Counted from the first letter of the stretch, positions 9,727 through 20,359 are shown. The stretch is 64,000 nucleotides of DNA from Acuticoccus sp. MNP-M23 (GCF_031195445.1 NZ_CP133480.1:4332501-4396500), one strand, 5' to 3'. Numbers and translations: made by a program. The notes: generated by a model from the sequence alone, not told the origin.

Positions 9727-9841
9727 CCCATTGGGCTATCTGTAACTGGGTGAATTCCAATCTGATCGCCCCCCGCCGCCCTGCCCCCCGATCCAGCCCG
9801 AGCTGTCCGCCCGGTGCGATGGCCGTGAGGAGGCAGACCTG

Positions 9842-11746
9842 ATGGCGGACGAACCCAAACAGATCTCCGCCGAGCGCGGAAAGATGCTGTCGGCCCTGCG
9901 CAACCTGTGGCCCTACATGTGGCCGACGGGGCGGCCGGACCTGAAGCTCCGCGTCGGCCTTGCGCTTCTGGCCATGGTGGTGGCGAAGATCATCACCGTT
10001 CTCATCCCCTACACCTACAAATGGGCGACAGATGCGCTCACCGTCGGCGAGTTCGGCACCGCCGGACCTGCCAGCGGCAATGGCCTGGAGCTCCCCGCCT
10101 ATGTCGTGGGTCCGGTGATGCTGGTCATTGCCTACGGTGTCGGACGCATCACCATGATGGCATTCAACCAGCTGCGCGACGGGCTGTTTGCCAAGGTTGG
10201 CCAGCATGCAGTGCGGCAGCTGGCGCGGCGCACGTTCGTGCACCTCCATGCCCTCTCGCTGCGCTACCACCTGCAACGGCGCACCGGCGGGCTGTCGCGC
10301 GTGATCGAACGCGGGGTGAAGGGGATCGAGACGCTGGTGCGCTTCACCATCCTCAACTCCATCCCCACGGTGCTGGAGTTCATTCTGGTTGCGGCGGTGG
10401 TCGCCTATCAGTTCTCCTTCTCGTATGTCGGCGTGATTGCGGCCATTGTGGTGGTCTACGTCTGGTTCACCGTGCGCGCCTCGCAGTGGCGCATCGCCAT
10501 CCGCCGCGAGATGAACGAGTCCGATACGGACGCAAACTCGAAGGCGGTCGACAGCCTGATCAACTACGAGACGGTCAAATATTTCAACAACGAGCAGATG
10601 GAGACCGACCGCTTCGACCGTTCGATGGCGCGCTACGAGGATGCCGCCATCCGCACATGGACGTCGCTGTCGTGGCTCAACATCGGCCAGACGGTCATCT
10701 TCACCGTGGGCCTCACCACGCTGATGGTGATGTCGGCCAAGGCCGTCATGGCCGGCGAGCAGACGCTGGGCGATTTCGTGATGGTCAATGCCCTTCTGAT
10801 GCAGCTGTCCATTCCGCTTAATTTCATCGGGTTCGTCTACCGCGAGATCAAGCAGGCGCTGGCCGATATCGAGACCATGTTCGGCATTCTCCAGCTGCCG
10901 GCCGAAGTGGTCGACAAGCCCGGCGCCCCGCCGCTCGACGTGCCGCAAGGCAATGTGCGCTTCGACAATGTGGTCTTCCACTACGATCCGGAGCGGCCGA
11001 TCCTGCATGGCATCGACTTCGAGGTTCCGGCGGGGACGACGCTTGCCATCGTCGGCCCGTCGGGCGCCGGCAAGTCCACCATTTCGCGTCTCCTTTACCG
11101 CTTTTATGATGTGGCAGGCGGCGCCATCCGGATCGACGGGCAGGATATTCGCGATGTTTCGCAGGACTCGCTGCGCCGGATGATCGGCATCGTTCCGCAG
11201 GACACGGTGCTGTTCAACGACTCCATCGCCTATAACATCGCCTACGGCCGGCCCGGCGCTACGGATGCGCAGGTGCAGCGGGCCGCCGAGATGGCGCAGA
11301 TCGGAGACTTCATCCGCGCCCTGCCGAACGGCTTTGCCACAGAGGTGGGCGAGCGCGGGCTGAAACTGTCCGGCGGCGAGAAGCAGCGCGTGGCGATCGC
11401 CCGCACCATCCTGAAAGCACCGCCGATCCTGATCCTCGACGAGGCCACCTCCGCGCTCGACACCAGGACCGAAGAAGAGATCCAGACCGCGCTCGACGAA
11501 GTGGCGCAGGGTCGCACCACGCTTCTCATCGCGCACCGGCTCTCCACGGTGGTCAACGCGGACCAGATCATTGTGGTCGAAGCTGGGCGGATTGTGGAGC
11601 GCGGCACCCATCAGGCGCTGGTGGACAAGGGCGGTCTCTACCACGAGATGTGGGAGCGGCAGCGGCGTGATGCAGAGGCCCTGCCCGGCCCGCAGGACGA
11701 GCCGGAGCGCATCTTGTCCGTGCGCGAACGCGAGGAGCGGAGTTAG
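9842..11746 (+). CDS. atm1: Atm1-type ABC exporter (fused permease-ATPase)
   Basis: 634-residue half-transporter that dimerises in the inner membrane. A transmembrane domain (about 35-340) precedes an ATPase domain with Walker A GPSGAGKST, signature LSGGEKQR, Walker B ILILDEATSALD and the switch histidine in IAHRLS. The segment RNLWPYMWPTGRPDLKLRV and the permease text match the bacterial Atm1/ABCB7/HMT1 branch, which exports glutathione-linked sulfur compounds or glutathione-metal adducts. The start has GAGGAG a few bases upstream. A cysteine desulfurase lies 9 kb away, but no operon links them. Confidence 0.92.
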   Translation: MADEPKQISAERGKMLSALRNLWPYMWPTGRPDLKLRVGLALLAMVVAKIITVLIPYTYKWATDALTVGEFGTAGPASGNGLELPAYVVGPVMLVIAYGVGRITMMAFNQLRDGLFAKVGQHAVRQLARRTFVHLHALSLRYHLQRRTGGLSRVIERGVKGIETLVRFTILNSIPTVLEFILVAAVVAYQFSFSYVGVIAAIVVVYVWFTVRASQWRIAIRREMNESDTDANSKAVDSLINYETVKYFNNEQMETDRFDRSMARYEDAAIRTWTSLSWLNIGQTVIFTVGLTTLMVMSAKAVMAGEQTLGDFVMVNALLMQLSIPLNFIGFVYREIKQALADIETMFGILQLPAEVVDKPGAPPLDVPQGNVRFDNVVFHYDPERPILHGIDFEVPAGTTLAIVGPSGAGKSTISRLLYRFYDVAGGAIRIDGQDIRDVSQDSLRRMIGIVPQDTVLFNDSIAYNIAYGRPGATDAQVQRAAEMAQIGDFIRALPNGFATEVGERGLKLSGGEKQRVAIARTILKAPPILILDEATSALDTRTEEEIQTALDEVAQGRTTLLIAHRLSTVVNADQIIVVEAGRIVERGTHQALVDKGGLYHEMWERQRRDAEALPGPQDEPERILSVREREERS

Positions 11747-11773
11747 CGCATTCCGGCCAAGGCCGTCCGGCGA

Positions 11774-12055
11774 TCAGTCGATGTCGGGCGGGCTCGGCAG
11801 CGGGATATCGTCCAGCGTGATCCCGCTGTTCAGGAGAAGGAGCAGGAGGCCGAAGCCGGCGGCGGCGGCCACTGTGGTGATGAGGATTTTAAGCCCCATG
11901 CGCGGACGGGCGGGCGCGCCCCGCTCATTGCCTTCCACAAGCTCGCTATCGTCCACCGGGTCGCGGTTGAACATGGCGAGGACGGGAAAGAACATCATCC
12001 ACCAGATGATGAAGTAGACCGCGATGGCACTTGCGATGCCGATGCCGATATCCAT
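11774..12055 (-). CDS. DUF1467 small membrane protein
   Basis: 93 residues with two predicted transmembrane helices: about 5-27 (GIASAIAVYFIIWWMMFFPVL) and 55-75 (ILITTVAAAAGFGLLLLLL), joined by a charged loop. This matches the DUF1467 family, found widely next to mce and proS in Rhizobiales. Function unknown. Last gene of the minus-strand run nuoN-birA-rnj-mce-DUF1467, 44 bp after mce. Confidence 0.85.
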   Translation of the reverse strand: MDIGIGIASAIAVYFIIWWMMFFPVLAMFNRDPVDDSELVEGNERGAPARPRMGLKILITTVAAAAGFGLLLLLLNSGITLDDIPLPSPPDID

Positions 12056-12099
12056 GGCGTTGTCTCTCTGCCGCGGCGAACCGGGCTATCCGGCTCCGA

Positions 12100-12504
12100 C
12101 TAGATTTCTTCAAGCTCGGTCAGAACGCCGCCAATGTCCTTGGGGTGAATGAACACAACGGGCTTGCCGTGCGCGCCGATCCGGGGCGTCCCGTCCCCAA
12201 GAACGCGCGCCCCCTCAGCCACCAGACGCGCGGTGGCGGCGCCGATGTCGGACACTTCGTAGCAGACATGGTGCAAACCACCGGCCGGATTTTTCTCCAG
12301 AAACGCGGCGATGGGCGATTTGTCGCCCAGCGGCTCCAGAAGCTCGACCTTGGTGTTGGCGAGGGTGACGAACACGACCCGAACCCCATGCGCCGGCAGA
12401 TCCTGCGGCTCGGACACCGTCGCGCCCAGCGCACCGCGGTACAGCGCGGCAGCAGCCGCCACATCCGGCGTGGCGATGGCGACGTGGTTGAGCCGTTCGA
12501 TCAT
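12100..12504 (-). CDS. mce: Methylmalonyl-CoA epimerase
   Basis: 134-residue VOC-fold metalloenzyme that interconverts (2S)- and (2R)-methylmalonyl-CoA in propionate and odd-chain metabolism. The repeated beta-alpha-beta-beta-beta units are visible, with metal ligands expected from RLNHVAIATPD (His near 6), LHHVCYEV (His near 80) and a C-terminal Glu in GVLTELEEI. VFIHPKDIGGVL is typical of the bacterial epimerase. It starts 9 bp after the rnj stop, so it is probably co-transcribed with rnj. Mutase genes are not in the window. Confidence 0.93.
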   Translation of the reverse strand: MIERLNHVAIATPDVAAAAALYRGALGATVSEPQDLPAHGVRVVFVTLANTKVELLEPLGDKSPIAAFLEKNPAGGLHHVCYEVSDIGAATARLVAEGARVLGDGTPRIGAHGKPVVFIHPKDIGGVLTELEEI

Positions 12505-12513
12505 GCCAGCCCG

Positions 12514-14187
12514 TCAGGTGATGATGGATACGAACACATGGCACATGGGCTTCTTGCCCCAGCGCTGGCCCATGTGGGAGCGAATGGCCCGGCGCGCAGC
12601 CTGTCCCACAACATCGCGATCCCGCCGGCGGTTGCGCGGAATGCTCTCGACTGCATTTTCCACTGCATCGGCCAGCGCTTCGGAGAAAAGTTCGCCCTCG
12701 TCGTCCTTTTCCGGGATCCCGACCAGAACAACCTCCGGGTCCGAATCCAGCTCGAACCGTTCGTCCAGTGTCACCATCGCCGAAATGATGCCGGCGACCG
12801 CCAGCGTGCGCCGCTCGCGCACATTGGATTCCTCCGGCGTGCGCAGGAGGCGCCCGTCGAGCAGCAGGACGTCGCTCAGCACCTCGTCGATCACGCGGGC
12901 GGGTCCCGGCGCAAGACGCACCATCTTGCCGTTTTGCGTCAGGACGACCTCTGAAATGCCCTCTGCCTTGGCAAGCTTTGCCTGGGCGACAAGGTGCGCC
13001 GGCTCACCGTGTACCGGCACCAGCACCTTCGGCCGGACCAGCTTGTACATTTCCTTCAGCTCATCGCGCCGCGGGTGGCCGGAGGTGTGGACGAGCCCGT
13101 CCCGGTCGGTGACCACCTCGACACCCTGCAGCGCGAGGCCGTTGATGACGTTGTTGACTGACTTTTCGTTGCCCGGAATGGTGCGCGACGAGAAGATCAC
13201 CCGGTCTCCGGAAGACATCGCGACCCGCGGATGCTCGTCGCTGGCGATCCGGGCGAGTGCCGCCCGCTCCTCGCCCTGGCTGCCCGTGAGGAGAAGCAGC
13301 ACCTTTTCGCGCGGCAGGTGGCCGAAATCATCTTCCGACAGCGGCGCGGGCACGCCATCCAGAAAGCCGCACTCAGCCGCGACGCTGATGACCCGCCGCA
13401 TGGCCCGGCCCATCACCACAACGTGCCGGTCGGCCGCAGCCGCCGCCTCCATGATGGATTTGAGGCGGGACACGTTGGACGAGAAGGCCGTCACCGCAAC
13501 ACGGTTCTTCGCCGAAGCCACCCAGGTCTTCAGCCCCTCGCACACTTCGTGCTCGGACGGCGAATGGCCCTCGCGGTTGGCGTTGGTGGAATCGCACATC
13601 ATCGCGACCACGCCAGCATCGCCGATTTCGCGCAGGCGCTCGATGTCGATGGCCTTGCCGACGCCGGGGCGCTTGTCGATCTTCCAGTCGCCGGTGTGGA
13701 CGATCGTGCCGAGCGGCGTGGTGATCGCCAGCGCATTGGGCTCCGGGATCGAGTGCGAGACCGCCACCAGCTCGACCTTGAACGGGTCGAGATCGATGGT
13801 GGCGCCCTGCTCCACGACCCGCACGTCCGGGTAATTGTGGCGGCCGTTTTCGCTCGCCTTGGCCTTCAGCAGGCCGGCGGTGAAGCGGGTGGCATAGACC
13901 GGCACTTCAAGCCGCGGCCAGAGATCCAGCAGCGCGCCATAATGGTCTTCGTGCGCATGGGTGATGATGATGCCGAGGAGATTGTCCTTCTCCTCTTCAA
14001 TAAACGCGGTATCGGGCATGATGAGGTCGACGCCGGGCGTGGTGCGCAGATCACCGAAGGTGACCCCCACGTCGACGATGATCCACTTCTTGGCGTGTGG
14101 CGGACCGAACCCGTAAAGGCCTAAATTCATTCCGATCTCGCCAACTCCCCCTAAGGGAAGAAAGACGAGTTCATTCGAATCACTCAT
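12514..14187 (-). CDS. rnj: Ribonuclease J
   Basis: 557-residue metallo-beta-lactamase/beta-CASP nuclease, known in alphaproteobacteria for 5'-3' exonuclease action in rRNA and mRNA maturation. THAHEDHYG supplies His77, His79, Asp81 and His82 of the two-metal site; SHSIPEPNALAI and HTGDWKID carry further ligands. The beta-CASP part contains SSGDRVIFSSRTIPGNE and VHTSGHPRRDE, and PVHGEPAHL is also conserved. A C-terminal domain follows from about 460. The start overlaps the birA stop by 4 bp (ATGA). Confidence 0.96.
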   Translation of the reverse strand: MSDSNELVFLPLGGVGEIGMNLGLYGFGPPHAKKWIIVDVGVTFGDLRTTPGVDLIMPDTAFIEEEKDNLLGIIITHAHEDHYGALLDLWPRLEVPVYATRFTAGLLKAKASENGRHNYPDVRVVEQGATIDLDPFKVELVAVSHSIPEPNALAITTPLGTIVHTGDWKIDKRPGVGKAIDIERLREIGDAGVVAMMCDSTNANREGHSPSEHEVCEGLKTWVASAKNRVAVTAFSSNVSRLKSIMEAAAAADRHVVVMGRAMRRVISVAAECGFLDGVPAPLSEDDFGHLPREKVLLLLTGSQGEERAALARIASDEHPRVAMSSGDRVIFSSRTIPGNEKSVNNVINGLALQGVEVVTDRDGLVHTSGHPRRDELKEMYKLVRPKVLVPVHGEPAHLVAQAKLAKAEGISEVVLTQNGKMVRLAPGPARVIDEVLSDVLLLDGRLLRTPEESNVRERRTLAVAGIISAMVTLDERFELDSDPEVVLVGIPEKDDEGELFSEALADAVENAVESIPRNRRRDRDVVGQAARRAIRSHMGQRWGKKPMCHVFVSIIT

Positions 14188-14909
14188 AAACGCTCCGTGC
14201 GGACGAAAACATCTCCCGCTGAAATTGTGCGGGTGCCGCCTTCCTGTTCCAGGATAAGGCGGCCGTCTTCGTCTAGGCCGAGAAACCGGCCCTCGATGGA
14301 ATTTGAATCGTACCGTACGACCACGGGCAGTCCAATGCCAACTGCGCGTTGCAGCCAGCGCGCACGGATTGTTTCTATCCCGTCCGGCGCCGTCAGCGCG
14401 GCAAATATTTCGCCGAGTGCCGGGCGCAGTGCGGCAAACACCGTGTCAGCTGTGGCATCAGCTGCATACGCTCCAACCTTCGTGGCCGCAACGTCCGCCG
14501 GGGCGTGACTGACATTTACGCCAAAGCCGATCACCGCCCGCCGGGCCGTCATGCTGGTCTCGGCTTCGATGAGGATGCCGGCGCACTTGGCGCCATCCAC
14601 CAGAACATCGTTGGGCCATTTGAGCTGCGGCGCGATGCCGAAGGTGGCCAGCGCATCGCCCAGCGCGACCGCGCAGGCCAGCGGCAGCAGCGCAAACACG
14701 CGCGGCGCCCAGTCCGGCGAAAAGGCGTAGGAGGCGTACAGATTACCGGGTTCAGACGACCACGGCCGCCCTCGCCGCCCCCGTCCGGCAGTCTGCCGCG
14801 CTGCGGTCAGCCAGAGCGGCGTGCCACTGGCGCGCAGCCGCGCCATGGCTTCGTCATTGGTGGAGCCCGCCTCCGCAAGCGCGGCGACGGGCGCCGCGTC
14901 CGGCGTCAA
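14184..14909 (-). CDS. birA: Biotin-[acetyl-CoA-carboxylase] ligase (BirA, no DNA-binding domain)
   Basis: Attaches biotin to carboxyl carrier protein through biotinyl-AMP. The catalytic core begins with AEAGSTNDEAMARL, followed by TAARQTAGRGRRGRPWSSEPGNLYAS (the GRGRxGRxW adenylate loop) and LKWPNDVLVDGAKCAGILIE. The N-terminal helix-turn-helix of E. coli BirA is absent, so it is an enzyme only. The start is uncertain: a TTG at 14909 overlaps the nuoN stop (TTGA) and gives 241 residues; another TTG at 14957 would add 16. Coupled to nuoN upstream and rnj downstream. Confidence 0.92.
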   Translation of the reverse strand: MTPDAAPVAALAEAGSTNDEAMARLRASGTPLWLTAARQTAGRGRRGRPWSSEPGNLYASYAFSPDWAPRVFALLPLACAVALGDALATFGIAPQLKWPNDVLVDGAKCAGILIEAETSMTARRAVIGFGVNVSHAPADVAATKVGAYAADATADTVFAALRPALGEIFAALTAPDGIETIRARWLQRAVGIGLPVVVRYDSNSIEGRFLGLDEDGRLILEQEGGTRTISAGDVFVRTERL

Positions 14910-16342
14910 AAGAGGCTCTGCGCAGCCGTCGTCGCGGCGGAGAGGATCGGCGTCCAAACCAGGAAGAACAGGATCGAGAAAGCACCGGACAGGGCAAGGA
15001 TGACCCGCAATTCACCCGCCATCGGCTCGAACCGGTCGCGCGGCTCGTCGATCATCATGATCTTGATGATGCGCAGGTAGTAGTAGGCGGCAACGGCAGA
15101 GGAGAGCACGCCGATGACGGCAAGCGGGATCATGTCTGCCTCGACAGCTGCGAGGAAGACGTAGAACTTGCCGAAGAAGCCGACCATCGGCGGGATGCCT
15201 GCCAGCGAGAACAGCAGCATCGTGAACGCCGCGGCCATCCAGGGCTTGGTGCGCACCAGACCGGCGAGATCGTTGATGTCTTCAACCATGCCCTCATCGG
15301 CGCGGCGCATGGCGAGGATGCACGCGAACGCGCCCAGCGTGGTCGCCAGATACACCGTCATGTAGATGACGACGCTGACGATGCCGCCCTCGGTGCCGGC
15401 GGCAAGGCCGATCAGCGCGTAGCCGATGTGGCCGATAGAGGAATAGGCCATCAGCCGCTTGATGTTGGTCTGCGTGATGGCCGCGAACGCCCCCAGCACC
15501 ATCGACATGATGGAGAGGAACACGACGATCTGCTGCCACTGGTCGGCCGCGGGCTGGAAGGCGTCGATCATCACGCGGGTGAAGAGCGCCATGGCCGCCA
15601 CCTTGGGCGCTGCCGCAAGGAAGGCTGTGACCGGGCTCGGCGCCCCCTCGTAAACGTCCGGCGTCCACATGTGGAACGGGACGGCGGACACCTTGAAGGC
15701 AAGGCCCGCGATCACGAACACGATGCCGAAGACCACGCCAAGGCCCACGCCATCCGCCGCCATGCCGGCCGCAATGCCGTTGAACTGGGTGGAGCCGGTG
15801 AAGCCGTAGATCAGGCTGATACCGTAAAGGAGCATGCCGGAGGACAGCGCGCCGAGGACGAAATATTTGAGGCCCGCCTCGGTGGAGCGCGTGGAATCGC
15901 GGTTAATGGAAACCACCACATAGATCGATAGCGACTGGAGTTCGAGGCCGAGATAGACGCCGATCATGTCGTTGGCGGAGATCATCAGCATCATGCCGAC
16001 CGTCGCCAGCATGATGAGGACGGGATACTCGAACCGCGGGAAGGACTGGTGCCGCGCATAAGCCGTCGACATGGCAACGCAGAAGCCCGCCGCCAGCAAT
16101 GTCAGGATCTTGAGATAGCGGGAGAACCCGTCCTGAATGAACGCCCCGTCGAACGTGGTGCGCAGCGGCGTGAACACCAGCATGATCGCGATGGCGCCGA
16201 CGATCGAGAAGATCGCCAGAAGGCTGATGGTCGGCACCGCTTCTTCGTCGGAAAACGCGCCGCCGATCAGGAGGCCAATGGCCGCCACTGCGAGGAAGAT
16301 CTCCGGCAGGATCGGCAGAATGTCGGGAAAAGTGTGTTCCAT
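14906..16342 (-). CDS. nuoN: NADH-quinone oxidoreductase subunit N
   Basis: 478-residue antiporter-like membrane subunit of complex I with about 14 hydrophobic helices. GLELQSLSIYVVVSINRDSTRSTEAGLKY and the proton-channel lysine in RLMAYSSIGHIGYALIGL are diagnostic. The C-terminal helices include FYVFLAAVEADMIPLAVIGVLSSAVAAYYYLRI. It lies 3 bp downstream of nuoM and overlaps birA. Confidence 0.97.
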   Translation of the reverse strand: MEHTFPDILPILPEIFLAVAAIGLLIGGAFSDEEAVPTISLLAIFSIVGAIAIMLVFTPLRTTFDGAFIQDGFSRYLKILTLLAAGFCVAMSTAYARHQSFPRFEYPVLIMLATVGMMLMISANDMIGVYLGLELQSLSIYVVVSINRDSTRSTEAGLKYFVLGALSSGMLLYGISLIYGFTGSTQFNGIAAGMAADGVGLGVVFGIVFVIAGLAFKVSAVPFHMWTPDVYEGAPSPVTAFLAAAPKVAAMALFTRVMIDAFQPAADQWQQIVVFLSIMSMVLGAFAAITQTNIKRLMAYSSIGHIGYALIGLAAGTEGGIVSVVIYMTVYLATTLGAFACILAMRRADEGMVEDINDLAGLVRTKPWMAAAFTMLLFSLAGIPPMVGFFGKFYVFLAAVEADMIPLAVIGVLSSAVAAYYYLRIIKIMMIDEPRDRFEPMAGELRVILALSGAFSILFFLVWTPILSAATTAAQSLF

Positions 16343-16345
16343 GGC

Positions 16346-18070
16346 CTAGTGCCCGGTGGTTTCGGCGGCCGCGCCACCAGTTTCGGCGTGGTCTGCGGCG
16401 GCATCCTCGGACGCATGCGGTGCGCCCTCCGGGCTGGCGTGACCGCCATCGCTATGGTCATCACCGCCGTGGCTGGTCGCCTCTTCGGGCACATCCTTGC
16501 CAGCGGCAATCAGGCCGGCGCGCACGGCATCGGAGGAAGAGCCGGTGGTCTGCGTGAAGGAATTGGTGTCCACCACGGGGCGGGTCTGCGGCATTTCAGC
16601 TTCCGCAATGTCTGCAATCAGCGCGTTGACCGAAGCGTCGGTCACCTTGAGCACCGGGTTCGGATAGACGCCGAAGGCGATGGTGAGGACGACCAGCGGG
16701 ACCAGAATGAATTTCTCGCGGGTGGAGAGATCCAGCATCCGGCGCATCGACTCTTTCTCAAGCGGCCCGAGCACAACCCGGCGGTAAAGGTAGAGTGCAT
16801 AGGCTGCCGACAGGATCACGCCGGTTGTGGCGAGAACCGCAGTCCAGGTGGACGTCTTGTACGTGCCGACCAGCGACAGGAATTCACCGACGAAGCCCGA
16901 CGTGCCCGGCAGGCCGACATTGGCGAGCGTGAACACCAGGAAAACGGTGGCGTACCAGGGCATCCGGTTGATGAGCCCGCCATAGGCCGAAATTTCGCGG
17001 GTGTGCGCCCGGTCGTAGACGACGCCGACGCACAGGAAGAGCGCAGCCGAGACAATGCCATGGGACAGCATCAGGAAGACGGCGCCCTGCACGCCCTGCT
17101 CGTTCATCGCAAAGATGCCCATGGTGACGAAGCCCATGTGCGCGACGGACGAATAGGCGATCAGCTTCTTCATGTCCTTCTGCGCCAGCGCCGTCAGCGA
17201 TGTGACGATGATCGCGATCACCGACAGCGTGAAGACGAGCCACGCAAAATCGGCCGAGGCGTTGGGGAACATTGGCAAGGAAAAGCGCAGGAAACCGTAG
17301 CCGCCCATCTTCAGCAAGATGCCGGCAAGGATGACGGAGCCCGCCGTCGGCGCTTCGACGTGTGCGTCCGGCAGCCAGGTGTGGACTGGCCACATCGGCA
17401 TCTTCACGGCAAACGACGCGAAGAAGGCAAACCAGAGCCAGACCTGCATGTCGGCCGGGAATTGGTAGGCCAGAAGCTCGGGGATCTGCGTCGTCCCGCT
17501 CTCCCAGTACATCGCGATGATGGCGATGAGCATGAGCAGCGAGCCGGTCAGCGTATAGAGGAAGAATTTGAACGTGGCGTAGATCCGCCGCGGTCCGCCC
17601 CACACGCCGATGATGAGGAACATCGGGATGAGGCCGCCCTCGAAGAAGATGTAGAAGACCACGATGTCGAGCGCGGCGAACACGCCGATCATAAGCATCT
17701 CGAGGATCAGGAACGCGACCATGTATTCGCGCACCCGGTCCGTGATCGAGCGCCAGGACGCCAGGATGCAGAACGGCATCAGGAAAGTGGTCAGGACGAT
17801 CAGCGGCATGGAGATGCCGTCAACGCCGAGGTGGTAGCTGATGAGGCCGGGGATCCAGTCGCGCTTCTCGACGAACTGGAATCCTGCGTCCGCGGTGTCG
17901 AAGCCGATCCACAGCGCCAGCGAGATGACGAAGTTGAACAGCGTCGTGATCAGCGCGACGCGGCGGATATTCTCCAGCGCGTTCTCGTCGTTGCCGCGCA
18001 CCGCAAGGATGAACGCAACGCCGACCAGCGGCAGGAAGATGATGATGGAGAGGAGCGGCCAGTTGCTCAT
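16346..18070 (-). CDS. nuoM: NADH-quinone oxidoreductase subunit M with His/Asp-rich C-terminal tail
   Basis: Antiporter-like proton-pumping subunit. Core motifs include [33 protein letters not shown] and [28 protein letters not shown], plus [16 protein letters not shown]. At 574 residues it is longer than the usual ~500. Residues from about 486 form a polar, low-complexity tail; its last ~45 residues contain six histidines among Asp, Glu, Gly and Ala. The tail follows the last helix and would be soluble. It starts 40 bp after nuoL. Confidence 0.97.
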   Translation of the reverse strand: MSNWPLLSIIIFLPLVGVAFILAVRGNDENALENIRRVALITTLFNFVISLALWIGFDTADAGFQFVEKRDWIPGLISYHLGVDGISMPLIVLTTFLMPFCILASWRSITDRVREYMVAFLILEMLMIGVFAALDIVVFYIFFEGGLIPMFLIIGVWGGPRRIYATFKFFLYTLTGSLLMLIAIIAMYWESGTTQIPELLAYQFPADMQVWLWFAFFASFAVKMPMWPVHTWLPDAHVEAPTAGSVILAGILLKMGGYGFLRFSLPMFPNASADFAWLVFTLSVIAIIVTSLTALAQKDMKKLIAYSSVAHMGFVTMGIFAMNEQGVQGAVFLMLSHGIVSAALFLCVGVVYDRAHTREISAYGGLINRMPWYATVFLVFTLANVGLPGTSGFVGEFLSLVGTYKTSTWTAVLATTGVILSAAYALYLYRRVVLGPLEKESMRRMLDLSTREKFILVPLVVLTIAFGVYPNPVLKVTDASVNALIADIAEAEMPQTRPVVDTNSFTQTTGSSSDAVRAGLIAAGKDVPEEATSHGGDDHSDGGHASPEGAPHASEDAAADHAETGGAAAETTGH

Positions 18071-18110
18071 CGGCTCGGCGCCTTGCGGGAGGAAGGCCGG
18101 ATCGCGGCGG

Positions 18111-20048
18111 TCATAGGATGCCCCGGTCGAAGGCGATCATCACGGTGACGAAGATGGCGATCCCCGTCAGCATCACGAACGCGTAGTGGTAGAGATAGCC
18201 GGTCTGGAGGCGGCTTGCGAAACCCGCAATGTCCTTCACGCGGGCGGCGATGCCATCGGGGCCGAGACCGTCGATGATCTTGCCGTCGCCGCGCCAGAAC
18301 AGGCGGCCAAGCGCACGGGCCGGGCGAACGAAGATGAAGTCGTAAAGCTCGTCAAAGTACCACTTGTTGTAGAAGAACGCATGGAACCGCGGGAACGTCT
18401 CGACGAACTTCTTCGGCAGCCCCGGCGACATCATGTAGAAGATCAATGCGATCACGAAGCCGACGACCATGACGATGGCGGGTGACAGCACCACCCAGCC
18501 GGGCACGTCATGCACGGTGTGCAGGATGTGGTTGCTGGCCGCGGTGTAGATCGACCCGCCCCAGAAGGATCCGGCGGTCTCGCTCTCGAAGGAGTGGACG
18601 AACACGTAGCCCGCAAACAGCGCGCCAAGGCTGAGCACTGCCATGGGCACCAGCATCGTCCACGGCGATTCGTGGGCGTGCTTGAAGGTATCCGCCGGCG
18701 CACGGGTCTTGCCGTGGAACGTCATGAACAGGAGGCGCCAGGAGTAGAACGAGGTCAGGAGCGCTGCGCCGACGGTCATGATGAAGGCGTACATGCCGAG
18801 CCAGCCGCCGCTCGCGTACGTGCTCTCGATGATGAGATCCTTGGAGAAGTAGCCGGCCGTGAGCGGGAAGCCCGTCAGCGCCAGAGAGCCGATGACCATG
18901 CCCGCGTAGGTGAACGGGATCTTCTTCCAGAGGCCGCCCATGCGGCGCATGTCCTGCTCGTCGTGCATCGCGTGGATGACGGAGCCGGCGCCGAGGAACA
19001 GCAGCGCCTTGAAGAAGGCGTGGGTGAACAGGTGGAACACCGCGAAGCCGTAGGCGCCCATGCCGAGTGCCGCAAACATGTAGCCGAGCTGCGAGCAGGT
19101 GGAATAGGCGATCACGCGCTTGATGTCGTTCTGGGCGCAGCCGATGGTGGCGGCGAACATCGCGGTCGTGGCGCCGATGAAGGCGACGAGTGCCAGCGCA
19201 TCCGGCGCAAATTCGAACAGCGGCGACATGCGGGCGACCATGAAGACGCCGGCCGTGACCATGGTTGCGGCGTGGATGAGGGCCGACACGGGGGTCGGGC
19301 CTTCCATCGCGTCCGGCAGCCAGGTGTGGAGGCCAAGCTGGGCCGACTTGCCCATCGCGCCGATGAAGAGGAGCACGCAGACAAGCTCCAGCGCCGCAAT
19401 GTTGATGCCGAGGAAGTTGAACGTGAGGTCGGCGAGCACCGGACCGGACGCGAACACGGCATCGAGGCTCACCGCGCCGGTCAGCGCGAAGAGGGTGAAG
19501 ATGCCCAGAAGGAAGCCGAAGTCGCCCACGCGGTTGACCACGAACGCCTTGATGGACGCAGCGTTGGCCGACGGCCGGTCGGACCAGAAGCCGATGAGAA
19601 GGTAGGACGCGAGGCCGACGCCTTCCCAGCCAAAGAACATCTGAAGGAGGTTGTCGGCGGTCACCAGCATCAGCATGGCAAAGGTGAACAGCGACAGGTA
19701 GGCGAAGAACTTCGCCTTGGCCGGGTCGTGGCTCATGTAGCCGAACGAGTAGAGGTGGACCAGCGAGGAGACGGTGGTCACCACAACCAGCATCACCGCG
19801 GTCAGCGTGTCGACGCGCATGCGCCACGCGATCTCAAGGTCGCCGGAGATGATCCATTGCGCGACGAGAATGCGCTCGGTGGGCGCATCGCCGAAGCCCC
19901 AGGCTGCGAAAACGACCCAGGAAAGGACCGCGCACACGAAGAGGAGCCCGGTGGTGAACACCTGCGCCGCCGTATGCCCGACCTGGCGGCCGAACAGGAA
20001 GGCGAACAGGAAGCCGACAAGCGGCAGGAAGACGATGAGTTGAACCAC
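18111..20048 (-). CDS. nuoL: NADH-quinone oxidoreductase subunit L
   Basis: 645-residue distal antiporter-like subunit carrying the long lateral helix at its C terminus. [52 protein letters not shown] and [19 protein letters not shown] are signature segments containing the proton-channel Lys, Glu and His. The start is GTG (GTG GTT CAA CTC) with GGGGAG 8 nt upstream. A 311-bp gap separates it from nuoK, unusual because these genes normally abut, so nuoL may have its own promoter or leader. Confidence 0.97.
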   Translation of the reverse strand: MVQLIVFLPLVGFLFAFLFGRQVGHTAAQVFTTGLLFVCAVLSWVVFAAWGFGDAPTERILVAQWIISGDLEIAWRMRVDTLTAVMLVVVTTVSSLVHLYSFGYMSHDPAKAKFFAYLSLFTFAMLMLVTADNLLQMFFGWEGVGLASYLLIGFWSDRPSANAASIKAFVVNRVGDFGFLLGIFTLFALTGAVSLDAVFASGPVLADLTFNFLGINIAALELVCVLLFIGAMGKSAQLGLHTWLPDAMEGPTPVSALIHAATMVTAGVFMVARMSPLFEFAPDALALVAFIGATTAMFAATIGCAQNDIKRVIAYSTCSQLGYMFAALGMGAYGFAVFHLFTHAFFKALLFLGAGSVIHAMHDEQDMRRMGGLWKKIPFTYAGMVIGSLALTGFPLTAGYFSKDLIIESTYASGGWLGMYAFIMTVGAALLTSFYSWRLLFMTFHGKTRAPADTFKHAHESPWTMLVPMAVLSLGALFAGYVFVHSFESETAGSFWGGSIYTAASNHILHTVHDVPGWVVLSPAIVMVVGFVIALIFYMMSPGLPKKFVETFPRFHAFFYNKWYFDELYDFIFVRPARALGRLFWRGDGKIIDGLGPDGIAARVKDIAGFASRLQTGYLYHYAFVMLTGIAIFVTVMIAFDRGIL

Positions 20049-20359
20049 GAACTAGCTCCCCTGCCCCGGTCGGACGGCGTGGTGCGGTGTCCCACTGGTG
20101 GCGTGAGGCATCTGGGGCGATGCGGCAGGAATCATTCAGTCTTTCCTCGAACGAGACCGGGTCGGACAGGGGAAACGGGCCGCAGCGGCGCGTGCCTCTC
20201 TTACCGGACGGGTCAGGGCGCGTCCACCGCGCCCCTGCCCCACGCTTGCATCGTGCGCGCCAGTGCGACTTTGGCGCACGACGCCATGAAAAATTGTCGC
20301 GTCTGTCGACGCCAGCGGCCCGCCGGGGCCACTGCTGGACAGGCTGGCCGGCACGCCGG
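20049..20359 (-). promoter_or_regulatory. 311-bp leader of nuoL, no gene
   Basis: No credible ORF on either strand. It holds one copy of the duplicated element described at 20198-20230 and a second imperfect hairpin near 20253-20279 (GTGC..GCCA / TGGCGCAC with a 2-nt bulge). It may carry the promoter or a structured leader for nuoL-M-N. Confidence 0.45.
20198..20230 (-). repeat. Duplicated hairpin element, copy 1 (upstream of nuoL)
   Basis: CTCTTACCGGACG, 10 variable bases, then CGTCCACCGC (plus-strand reading). The same two blocks with the same 10-bp spacing occur at 21345-21377, matching at 22 of 23 fixed positions. GGACG and CGTCC can pair, closing the variable 10-nt loop. Both copies sit in the same orientation upstream of nuo genes. 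Confidence 0.65.

Noticed and set aside
9149-11644. 831-codon open frame antisense to the Atm1 exporter
   Set aside because: It mirrors a real gene in GC-rich DNA, shows low-complexity His/Arg/Gly/Val sequence and no domain. The same applies to long open frames opposite nuoL (18510-20648), nuoG (31341-33443), fdsA (44393-47005) and nuoM (16049-18148).
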